Assembly: GCF_000382225.1 (NCBI RefSeq)
Contig: NZ_KB907814.1
Location: 1-64,000, forward strand
Direction of reading: 5' to 3'
DNA length: 64,000 nucleotides
Source of the DNA: Hymenobacter aerophilus DSM 13606
Lineage (GTDB): Bacteria > Bacteroidota > Bacteroidia > Cytophagales > Hymenobacteraceae
Shown here: in pieces, positions 32,788 through 39,721 of the stretch
Position numbering within the stretch: the first letter of the stretch is position 1
Layout: each line of letters starts with the position of its first letter
The notes under the pieces: model-generated
What the model was told of the DNA's origin: nothing
Databases searched by the model: none
What the model saw: only the letters and a program-made list of their open reading frames with translations
Made by a program: the position numbers and the translations under genes

Positions 32788-34254
32788 TCACCGGCTCACC
32801 TTCCCCCCGCTGCCGCCGCTTTTTACCAGCTGCTTTTTGGGTGCCTGGCCGGGGCCGGTGACGACGGGCTGGGGGTGCTCGGTTTTGCGGAACACCCACT
32901 CCCGGATTTCGTCCAAGGCGCGGGGCGAGAACACGGGCTGCGGCTCGCCATTGACCACCGGCCAGGCCTTGCGCTCGGGCTGAAACCAGTGGTTGACGCC
33001 CGCCAGGCGCAGGGCCGTAACGGGGCTGTTTTTGAGGCCCTTTTTCAGGGGGGGCAGGTTCTGGCTCGTGCCCACCTGCAAATCGTCGGTGCCGCCGAGC
33101 AGCAGCACGGGGCACTTCACGGCGGGCAGGGCGCGCAGCGGGTCGAAGTCGAGGAAGTAGCGCGACCAGGGCGAGGTAAGCTGCACGGCGCGGGCGCGGG
33201 CCATGTGGGGGTCGAGGTCGGTGTTGTGGTAGCGCAGCAGGGCCGCCACCTTGCCGCGGGCCTGGTTGTCGTTGGGCGTCTGCCGGATAATGCCAATCAT
33301 TTCCTTATTCAAAGCCAGCGCGGCCTTCACCTGGGCCGGCGTCGAGCCAATCAGGCGCATAATTTCCAGCTGCTGCCGCTGAATAATGTCGCGGCCCGGC
33401 ACGCCGTAGGCCGCCAGCGCCACCACGAAGGCCGGGGCCGCCGGAGCGGGCTCGGCCGCCGCCAGCAGCGCCACGTTGGCCCCTTCGCCGTGGCCCAGCA
33501 GGCCCAGGTAGCGCGGGTCGAGCAGCGGGCGGGTGCGCAGGTAGCGCAGCGCCGCCTGCGCATCGGTTACCACGTCGGCGGTGGTGGTGTTGAAGTGGCT
33601 GCCCTGCGACTTGCCAACGCCCCGGTCATCAAAGCGGAGCACGGCAATGCCGCGGCGGGTAAGGTTGTCGGCCAGCGAGCCGAACAGGCGGTAGTCCTGC
33701 TCGGTCACGTCGCGGTCGTGGGGGCCCGAGTCGGAGAGCAGCACCACGGCCGGAAACGGGCCGGGCCCGGCGGGCGTGGTCAGGGTACCGGCCAGCCGCA
33801 GCTGGGCTTCCTTGTTATAGAAGCTGACCTCCTCTTCGCGGTAGGGCGGCGTGAGGCGGGCCTTGCCGGCCACCACGGCGGGCTTGGGCGCTTCGAGGCG
33901 GGTCAGGGTGAGGGGCGCTTTCAGGCCCGGCTGGCTCCAGGTGCCCTGCAGGGTGGCGCCGTTCTTCCCGATTTTGCCCACGAAGCGGCTACCCGCCTGC
34001 TCGATGCTCACCGTAATATCGAGGCCCTTCACGGTGGCCGTGGCCGGCATGCGGCTGATGCGCTGCTGGGGCGCGTCGAGGGCCGCGTAGTAGCTGCCGC
34101 CCGCCAGCGGCACGATGGTGAGGATGAGTTTCAGCTCGCCGCCGGGCACCTTCAGCGGGCCGGCCCACTGGCCATTTAGTTTGGGCGGTTCGGCAGCCCA
34201 AAGCGGGCTGCTCACCAAGCTTAACAGCAGAAAAAACAGTAGCAGCTTCTTCAT
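32788..34254 (-). CDS. secreted alpha/beta hydrolase homologue lacking the nucleophile
   Basis: A 488-residue protein with a signal peptide (1-20), an N-terminal beta-rich domain (about 25-120, as in many Bacteroidota hydrolases) and an alpha/beta-hydrolase domain (about 140-460). Family marks are LLSDSGPHDRD (oxyanion part), FDDRGVGKSQG and the acid and base at Asp391 (GGTDDLQV) and His422 (GVNHWF). The nucleophile elbow, usually GHSEGG, reads G254-H-G-E-G258, so the catalytic Ser is Gly256. The protein is therefore probably not a normal serine hydrolase. The C-terminal tail is Pro/Lys-rich. Confidence 0.82.
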   Translation of the reverse strand: MKKLLLFFLLLSLVSSPLWAAEPPKLNGQWAGPLKVPGGELKLILTIVPLAGGSYYAALDAPQQRISRMPATATVKGLDITVSIEQAGSRFVGKIGKNGATLQGTWSQPGLKAPLTLTRLEAPKPAVVAGKARLTPPYREEEVSFYNKEAQLRLAGTLTTPAGPGPFPAVVLLSDSGPHDRDVTEQDYRLFGSLADNLTRRGIAVLRFDDRGVGKSQGSHFNTTTADVVTDAQAALRYLRTRPLLDPRYLGLLGHGEGANVALLAAAEPAPAAPAFVVALAAYGVPGRDIIQRQQLEIMRLIGSTPAQVKAALALNKEMIGIIRQTPNDNQARGKVAALLRYHNTDLDPHMARARAVQLTSPWSRYFLDFDPLRALPAVKCPVLLLGGTDDLQVGTSQNLPPLKKGLKNSPVTALRLAGVNHWFQPERKAWPVVNGEPQPVFSPRALDEIREWVFRKTEHPQPVVTGPGQAPKKQLVKSGGSGGKVSR

Positions 34255-34548
34255 ATAGTCAAATTTGATAATGGTTTTCTTTACTCTGGAGGAAGACAGA
34301 GAATGAAATTATTAAATTTGACGCAAAACCGCCAGCCCAAGTTGTCCCACCCCCGGCCAAAGCGCCCCAGCGCGCTGCCGACGCCCAAAAAAACCCCACG
34401 AACCACCTGCCCCCCCGCCACGCCCGTCCCGGGCCGCCTGCCGACTACCCGCACCGGCCCGGCCCCCCCGCCGCACCCGCCCCGGCTTACGCACAACGGC
34501 CCGGCCGGCGGGCTGCCGACCGGGCCGAAGCCTTCCTACTCCCGAACC

Positions 34549-35220
34549 CTACGCCGCGTCGGCCGCTACGCCGGGGTTCACCACGTACTCGGCGGCTTTG
34601 GCGGCATCCGTCAGGCGCCAGTAGGCTTCGCCGGCGGCGCATAGCTGCACCAGCTGCCGGTACAGCCCGTTGGCAAACCGGATGCGGGCCTGCGTGGCCC
34701 CGGCGCGGGTACTCTCGGCCTCGCGGCGGTCGGCCAGAAACTCCACAAAGGCCGCGTTCTGGGCGTCGATAGCGGCCAACATGGCCTCGGTGAGGCCCAC
34801 GCCCGCGTACTCGGGCAGGTAGCGCCGGCCCTGCTTGGTGAGCATAGTGGCCCCCAGGTGCAGCTTGGCATCCGACATGGCCGTGATGCTGCTGGCCCCA
34901 AACCGCTTGTAGCGGGCCGAGCGCGGGTCGTCCTGGCTGGCAATAATGCCCAGCACCTGCTGCATGGCCGTTTCCAGCGCAATGCGCACGGCGTCTTTGT
35001 CCTCGGTTACGGTTACGCCCTGCTGCTGCATCACCGTGTCGGGGTCCATGTCGCCAAACTCGGCGGTGTCGGCCTTGAATTGGGCGATGCGCGCGGGCGT
35101 TACGCCGCGCGGGGCCAGCAGGGCCGCGTCGCGGTCGAGGGCGGGTTGCAGGTCGAGGCAGCGCTGCCAGAGCGCAGCCTGGGAAAAAGGGTACTCGGCA
35201 ATGGGGTCTTTGGCAAGCAT
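34549..35220 (-). CDS. conserved-looking protein of unknown function
   Basis: A 223-residue, mainly helical soluble protein, started at the ATG at 35220 (MLAKDPIAEYPFSQAALWQR); an in-frame GTG lies two codons earlier. No domain was recognised. It has no signal peptide or membrane segment. The middle DDPRSARYKRFGASSITAMS and the helix-rich end (FANGLYRQLVQLCAAGEAYW) are its most typical parts. It is a single-gene unit. Downstream, 34255-34548 is a C-rich space without a recognised element apart from a weak hairpin at 34499-34530. Confidence 0.6.
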   Translation of the reverse strand: MLAKDPIAEYPFSQAALWQRCLDLQPALDRDAALLAPRGVTPARIAQFKADTAEFGDMDPDTVMQQQGVTVTEDKDAVRIALETAMQQVLGIIASQDDPRSARYKRFGASSITAMSDAKLHLGATMLTKQGRRYLPEYAGVGLTEAMLAAIDAQNAAFVEFLADRREAESTRAGATQARIRFANGLYRQLVQLCAAGEAYWRLTDAAKAAEYVVNPGVAADAA

Positions 35221-35802
35221 GAGCACTCAACGGTTAGGGTGGAAACGAAGCGCGCCGACGCCAACCCGGCCCCGACCAGCCGATAAGCTACTACACCTCA
35301 ACCGTTTCCGCAACAAGCTCAACCAGAATATTTTCCAAGCTGCCCCTACGCCTGCCTGCGGGCACCTATGGGCCGCCCGCCCGGCCCCCAGCCCCCACGC
35401 AGGCAACCAAAGCCGCTCCGCAAGAGACCAAACACCCCGCGCAGGCAACCCAAGAAGGTGCGCAAGCAACCAAAGGCCCCGCGCAGGCAACCGAAGCCCT
35501 TGCGCAAGCACCCGAAGCTCTTTCGCAGGCAACCGAAGAGGATTCTCAAGCAACCGAAGAAGATTCTCAAGCTATTTCCGCTGCTTCAGCCGCCCGTGCC
35601 GGGGCTTGGGGCGGGGCAGCAGGCGTTTTGGGCGGGGCGGGCGCGGCGTAGGGAGCTAACGTTTCGGGGCTTTGCGATGGTGGGGCAATCGAAGCGCAAA
35701 TCTTCAATTTTGCACAAAAGTTCAATCGAAGAAATACCGTTGAACTTTGCAGTTTCGCCCCACTATTGCAAAACCCTTGTTGGTGGCAGTATTTTTATTC
35801 AT
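35221..35802. other. long intergenic stretch: tandem repeat and AT-rich boundary
   Basis: Holds the 21-bp tandem repeat at 35399-35571 and, from about 35690, a sharp change to AT-rich DNA with the 9-bp inverted repeat AAAGTTCAA/TTGAACTTT (about 35730-35757). Open frames across the repeat exist on both strands, but none has convincing coding features. Confidence 0.5.
35399..35571. repeat. 21-bp tandem repeat, about eight units
   Basis: Eight consecutive 21-bp units follow the pattern GCAGGCAACCNAAG and seven variable bases, alternating GCAGG and GCAAG at their first bases. Units start at 35399, 35420, 35441, 35462, 35483, 35504, 35525 and 35546, with a partial ninth. Being a multiple of three it stays open on both strands: heptads of the form RRQPKPL on plus and FGCLRKS on minus. 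Confidence 0.85.
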
Positions 35803-36321
35803 TTAGTCACAATCAACGTGAAGTCGGTGTTGGTAACAGTTTACACATTGAAACAAATAGCCAACTAAACTTCCGTCTTTTGTTAAACTACTTTTTATAA
35901 AATCAGGGTCATAGCCATTATTTTCAATATCGTCATTTAATTCTTCCATTAGAGGCTCTATCGTATTTGTGTCAGCATACCCAACAAAAGCACAAGGTTC
36001 GTTACAATGTGTTAGCCAAACTTCTTGTTGCCAACTTGTATAACTTGGCGTTCTTTCACTTGCTTGTAATAAAAGTTCTTTTTCAATATTCTCTGAATTT
36101 TCTATTCCTTCATAATCATTGAACTCTCCCTCGTATTTTTCCGATGCTTTTCCGTCTGCGATGCACCAAGGACAAATATATTCGGGTTCGTCAACGCTAT
36201 AAAATGAACTTGTATATTTGATATGTCTTTTTTCATTGCAGACAGAACAGGTTCCTTCTACATTTTCGAAAATGTCAAGTTCGAATGCGTTAGGACTGTA
36301 TTTAAATTTCGGTAATTCCAT
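35803..36321 (-). CDS. CbrC-family (UPF0167) protein
   Basis: A 172-residue protein that I recognise as CbrC/UPF0167 from its opening MELPKFKYSPNAFELDIFEN and the Cys pairs CSVCNE, CPWC and CVNC. The family opening decides the start at 36321; a longer in-frame start lies 15 codons upstream. Family members are linked with colicin tolerance in E. coli but have no firm biochemical role. The gene is clearly AT-rich against its GC-rich neighbours and uses AT-ending codons, so recent transfer is likely. It probably binds zinc through the Cys pairs. Confidence 0.82.
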   Translation of the reverse strand: MELPKFKYSPNAFELDIFENVEGTCSVCNEKRHIKYTSSFYSVDEPEYICPWCIADGKASEKYEGEFNDYEGIENSENIEKELLLQASERTPSYTSWQQEVWLTHCNEPCAFVGYADTNTIEPLMEELNDDIENNGYDPDFIKSSLTKDGSLVGYLFQCVNCYQHRLHVDCD

Positions 36322-36418
36322 TTTTTCTATTTTTAAGGTCTGTTCGGTTAATATTGCCATCAACATTCCGATTGCCGCGACTGCCTATAGCGTAAACCCG
36401 GCCTCTGTACGCAAGATA

Positions 36419-36546
36419 GTAGCGGCAACCGTACCAACGGTAGACTGCTTGCCGCTACTGGGGCGCCGGGCCGTAGTGGCGGCAAGCGGCCGGAGCTTCG
36501 GCGGCTTACCAAAACGCCCGTACCGACAGCGAGGCGGGTACGGGCG
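36419..36546. repeat. two hairpins between the CbrC and Ppx-like genes
   Basis: GTAGCGGCAA pairs with TTGCCGCTAC at 36419-36458, and ACGCCCGTACC pairs with GGGTACGGGCGT at about 36513-36546. The second lies 28 bp beyond the stop of the Ppx-like gene and could help end its transcript, but no T run follows. Confidence 0.5.
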
Positions 36547-36573
36547 TAGGAAGCGCTGGCAAACGACCAGGGT

Positions 36574-37587
36574 TTAGCTCTGGGGCTTGTTGAGCAGGAA
36601 GCCGATGGTGAAGTTGGCGTCCCAGTCGAAGACGAACTGCTGGCATCCTGACGCCTCCTGCACGGCCTGGTAGATGTTCTGGCCGGCCTTGGACTTGGCG
36701 TTGTCGAACTGGTAGGCCGTGGGGGCTTTGAGGGTGGTGTAGCGCTCCTTGTCCTGGCGCACTTCCTTGGCCATCTCGAAGGGCACGCCCCCCACGATGA
36801 AGCAGGTATTGCGCAGGCCGGCCGGCACCTGGGCCATTTTGGTTTTCACGTCGGCCGCCACGGTGGCGTCGTCGGTGCCGTTCTGGAAGTACTTGGCGCC
36901 GTAGGTTTCCACCGATTTGGGCGCGCCGTTTTCCAGCCACGAGATTTTGGTGTTGCCCGAACCGATGTCCACCACGAAGGCTTTATCGGCGTAGGCGGGG
37001 GGCAGCACCGAGCGCAAAGCCAGCACGCCTTCCTGCTCGGGCGTTACGGTGTTCACCACGTAGCCCAACGATTTGAGGGCGTTGATAATCTTCTGGGTGC
37101 CGCTGGCCTTCTGGGCGCCCGAGCTGACCACGAACTGAATGTCGCGCCCGGCCACGCCGAAGTCGAGCATCTTGGCAATGTAGTTTTTCAGGCCCGCCCG
37201 GATATCGGCATCCGAAGCCATGTTCTCGATGGCCAGGCTGGCCCCAAACTCCGACTTCTCCAGCTTCCAGTTCTTGTTGCCATCGATGCGCACAATAAAC
37301 GAGTTGAAGCCGCTGGCCCCCAGCTCCACCACGCCTTTGAGCTTGCCATTGACGGGCGCGGGCGGCGTGTAGGTGAAGGCAGTCGGCGTCGTAGTGCCCG
37401 TGGTGGCCGGGCCGTTGGGCGCCTGCCCGGCATCGGCCAGGCCGGGTTCGCCGGGCATGGAGGGGCTGGTAGTGGTGGTGGTAGCGGGCAGCAGCTTGTC
37501 GCCCATGAAGTAGCGGAAGCCGAAGTAGGCGGCGGCCAGAATGGCTAGTGTGATGATGAGCCGGCCGGCCAGCGTGAGTCGTTGCAT
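36574..37587 (-). CDS. membrane-anchored Ppx/GppA-like protein
   Basis: A 337-residue protein with one N-terminal membrane helix (about 10-27), a Thr/Pro-rich linker (35-80) and a Ppx/GppA-like actin-fold domain. First motif KGVVELGASGFNSFIV (84-99); middle part VVSSGAQKASGTQKII and TPEQEG as in exopolyphosphatases; second motif VVDIGSGNTK (205-214). Where Ppx has a Glu after GGGST there is Lys214, so catalysis may be lost. Arg3 and Arg9 before the helix suggest an outside (periplasmic) domain, unusual for this ATPase-like fold. It is the third gene of a minus-strand cluster at 36574-39563. Confidence 0.68.
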   Translation of the reverse strand: MQRLTLAGRLIITLAILAAAYFGFRYFMGDKLLPATTTTTSPSMPGEPGLADAGQAPNGPATTGTTTPTAFTYTPPAPVNGKLKGVVELGASGFNSFIVRIDGNKNWKLEKSEFGASLAIENMASDADIRAGLKNYIAKMLDFGVAGRDIQFVVSSGAQKASGTQKIINALKSLGYVVNTVTPEQEGVLALRSVLPPAYADKAFVVDIGSGNTKISWLENGAPKSVETYGAKYFQNGTDDATVAADVKTKMAQVPAGLRNTCFIVGGVPFEMAKEVRQDKERYTTLKAPTAYQFDNAKSKAGQNIYQAVQEASGCQQFVFDWDANFTIGFLLNKPQS

Positions 37588-37625
37588 AGGAGAGGGAGGT
37601 TAGGGATGGAGAGTTGAGCAGGGGG

Positions 37626-37721
37626 TGTAGAGACGCGACCCATCGCGTCTCGGCGTTGAACGGCCAATGCCAGAACGACCAACGTCAGCAACGCCGAGAC
37701 GCGATGGGTCGCGTCTTTACA
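37626..37721. repeat. TGTAG-CTACA palindromic element, copy 2
   Basis: Arms 37626-37658 and 37689-37721 (33 bp, one mismatch) built on AGACGCGACCCATCGCGTCT, with a 30-base loop. The loop read in reverse complement matches the loop of the next copy at about 22 of 30 positions. It lies between two genes of the same cluster. Confidence 0.85.
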
Positions 37722-37728
37722 TCGTTCG

Positions 37729-38757
37729 TTATTCCAGTAGGTTGCGGTAGCCGGCGTCTTTGGCGGGGGGCGGGGTGCCGGGCTGGGCAATGAAGACGGG
37801 GGCGGCCGGGGCGGCGTCGGGGGTTACAAACTTGAACTCGCCCTGGTTGTAGGCCTTCAGCAGGGCCTCGCCTTTGTCGGAGAGGATGCCGTTCTGCACG
37901 TCCACCGAGTTGATAAAGTCCATCGACAGGTCCATGGCGCGCTTCATCTCGCCCAGCTTCTGGCTCATGTCGTCCTGGATGTACTCCATCGACTCGTCGA
38001 AGTAGAACTTCTTGTCGGGGTCGCCCTTGAAGATGCTGACGGCCGTGCGCAGCGCGTTGGAGCTTTCCTTCACCAGCTTGTACTCCACTTCCTTGAGGCG
38101 CACCTTGATTTCGGTTTCCTTGATGATGTAGTCGGCGCTCTGGTTGACCTTTTCCATGAAGGCCAGCACCTGCTGAATGTTGCGCTGCAGCGGCAGCAGC
38201 TTGTTGTTCATCTCCTGGAGGCCCGCCCCCTCGATGGTGGCCAGCGAGGCGGTTTCCTTCATGCCGGGCCGCTCCAGCATGGTACCGGCCTTGTTGGCCT
38301 CGGCAAATTTCTGCTTGATTTCGGCGTTGTTCTCGTTGATTTTCTTGTTCAGTTTCACCAGCTGCCCGGCCAGCGTATCAATCTGGCCCTGCATCTTCCG
38401 GCGCTTCTGCCGCAAATCATCCACGTAGATTTTGAGGATGGCAATGGGGTTGAGCTGCACGACCAGCCCCACGATTTTGCGCATCAGCGTCTTGAACAAA
38501 AAGAACACGGCCGTGCGCACGTCGCGGCTGGTAAGCAGGAACACCACCACGCCCAGCGCTGCCAGCAGCAGCGCCAGATGCAGGGTGTTGGAGGCTACTT
38601 CAATCAGAAACAGCACAATCTGGTTGAAGTAAATCAGGCCCGCGCCCAGCAGGCCCGCCAGCACCACGAGGCCAAAAATACCTTCGGGCCGCGACCAGAA
38701 CGAGCGTTTTTCCACGTCGGTACCGCCACCTAGTTGCGAGAAGTCGGGAGTTGCCAT
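37729..38757 (-). CDS. membrane protein with long coiled coil, unknown function
   Basis: A 342-residue protein with two close membrane helices (about 26-47 and 50-78), a basic loop, then a long helical, charged part (about 110-300) with coiled-coil pattern (KRRKMQGQIDTLAGQLVKLN, KETEIKVRLKEVEYKLVKES) and a Pro-rich tail. I do not recognise a family; the arrangement recalls membrane-bound scaffold or envelope-stress proteins. It is the second gene of the cluster, with palindromic elements on both sides (105-bp and 91-bp gaps). Confidence 0.68.
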   Translation of the reverse strand: MATPDFSQLGGGTDVEKRSFWSRPEGIFGLVVLAGLLGAGLIYFNQIVLFLIEVASNTLHLALLLAALGVVVFLLTSRDVRTAVFFLFKTLMRKIVGLVVQLNPIAILKIYVDDLRQKRRKMQGQIDTLAGQLVKLNKKINENNAEIKQKFAEANKAGTMLERPGMKETASLATIEGAGLQEMNNKLLPLQRNIQQVLAFMEKVNQSADYIIKETEIKVRLKEVEYKLVKESSNALRTAVSIFKGDPDKKFYFDESMEYIQDDMSQKLGEMKRAMDLSMDFINSVDVQNGILSDKGEALLKAYNQGEFKFVTPDAAPAAPVFIAQPGTPPPAKDAGYRNLLE

Positions 38758-38791
38758 AGCGGGAGAGTGTTGGGGGTGAGGTGTTGAACGA

Positions 38792-38885
38792 TGTAGAGAC
38801 GCACTATTTTGCGTCTCGTCGTTGCTGACATTGGTTGTTGTGCTGCTAGCCGTTCAACGACGAGACGCAATTATGCGTCTCTACA
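38792..38885. repeat. TGTAG-CTACA palindromic element, copy 3
   Basis: Arms 38792-38824 and 38855-38885 built on TGTAGAGACGCA and TTGCGTCTCGTCGTTG, with a 30-base loop. The length, ends and loop are shared with the copy at 37626, but the loop is in the opposite orientation. Confidence 0.85.
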
Positions 38886-38891
38886 GCGGTT

Positions 38892-39563
38892 CTACGTCAG
38901 ATGCTGCCTTATACGGGCAATGTCGTCCTGGATTTGCCGGGTGAAGTGCTCGTGGGTGGCTTCGTAGTTGCGGCGGCTTTGGCTGAGCTTGTCGGTTTGC
39001 AGGTCTATCTCGCCGCTGATGGAGGCGAGGCGGGCAGTGTTGGCTTCTATTTTCTGCTGGATTTCGGCCAGCTGCTTGGTCAGGGCCTCGTTGTCGGCCT
39101 GGCGCTGCTGCTGCTCCTGCTGCAGGCCGCCCACGCGCTCGGCAATGGTGGCATCCACGCTCTTGGTGAACCCGGCGCGGTCGTCGTTGAGCACGTTCAG
39201 GTACTGGTTGGCCGTGCTCACGAGCTGGTTCACATCGGCCGAGCCGCCCAGGGCTTTGAAGCTGGCCCAGGCCGCCTGAAACTGCTTGTGCTCACTCAAA
39301 TCCAGGCTGCTCAGGCCCCGCAGCGCGTCGCGGAACTCGAAGTAGTCGGGCCCCGGCAGGTTGTGCTTCACCAGCACATCGGCCAGGTGCTCCGAAAACC
39401 GCAAATCAACCGAGCCGGGCTGCTGGTAAACAGGCGCGGGTGAACTGCCCGCCGCGGTAGCCGGGGCCGCGGCGCCGGCCGCAGGCGCCCCGGCCGGCGC
39501 GGGCGCATCCTTGATGAAGAAGCCGAGGATTTTGTGGCCGAGCGATTTGTCTGGTTCAGGCAT
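38892..39563 (-). CDS. soluble coiled-coil protein, first gene of the module
   Basis: A 223-residue protein: an N-terminal short segment (MPEPDKSLGHKILGFFIKDA), an Ala/Pro-rich linker (18-45), a small helical domain (about 50-120, with SEHLADVLVKHNLPGPDYFE) and a C-terminal coiled coil (about 135-215, with QQEQQQRQADNEALTKQLAE). There is no signal or membrane segment. No family was recognised. It is the first gene of the minus-strand cluster with a possible promoter at 39592-39622. Its coiled coil could meet that of the membrane protein encoded next. Confidence 0.66.
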   Translation of the reverse strand: MPEPDKSLGHKILGFFIKDAPAPAGAPAAGAAAPATAAGSSPAPVYQQPGSVDLRFSEHLADVLVKHNLPGPDYFEFRDALRGLSSLDLSEHKQFQAAWASFKALGGSADVNQLVSTANQYLNVLNDDRAGFTKSVDATIAERVGGLQQEQQQRQADNEALTKQLAEIQQKIEANTARLASISGEIDLQTDKLSQSRRNYEATHEHFTRQIQDDIARIRQHLT

Positions 39564-39591
39564 GAGCAGCGGGCGTAATAGTGCAACAGCA

Positions 39592-39622
39592 CAATGTTAC
39601 GGGTTTGTAGGGGTTCAGACAA
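39592..39622 (-). promoter_or_regulatory. possible promoter of the coiled-coil module
   Basis: On the minus strand TTG (39620-39622), 20 bases, then TAACATTG (39592-39599), one base off TAnnTTTG. It lies 29 bp before the start codon of the 38892-39563 gene. Confidence 0.5.
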
Positions 39623-39658
39623 TAGATTCATATTCAGTCACATACATCAATCATTTAT

Positions 39659-39692
39659 ATGGCGTTATTTTTTAATAAAAAAATAACGCCAT
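39659..39692. terminator. bidirectional AT-rich terminator
   Basis: ATGGCGTTATTTTTT pairs perfectly with AAAAAATAACGCCAT around four bases. It lies 29 bp beyond the helicase stop and separates the helicase from the coiled-coil module. Confidence 0.85.
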
Positions 39693-39721
39693 CAACCTGC
39701 TACATTATTTATGTCCCTTAC

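Noticed and set aside
35399-35571. The tandem repeat as a CRISPR array.
   Set aside because: Units are 21 bp with no unique spacers and no cas genes are near.
35368-35868. A plus-strand 166-residue frame and a minus-strand 74-residue frame over the 21-bp tandem repeat as real proteins.
   Set aside because: Both are produced by a repeat unit divisible by three; there is no signal, no family match and no promoter. I keep the locus as a repeat only.
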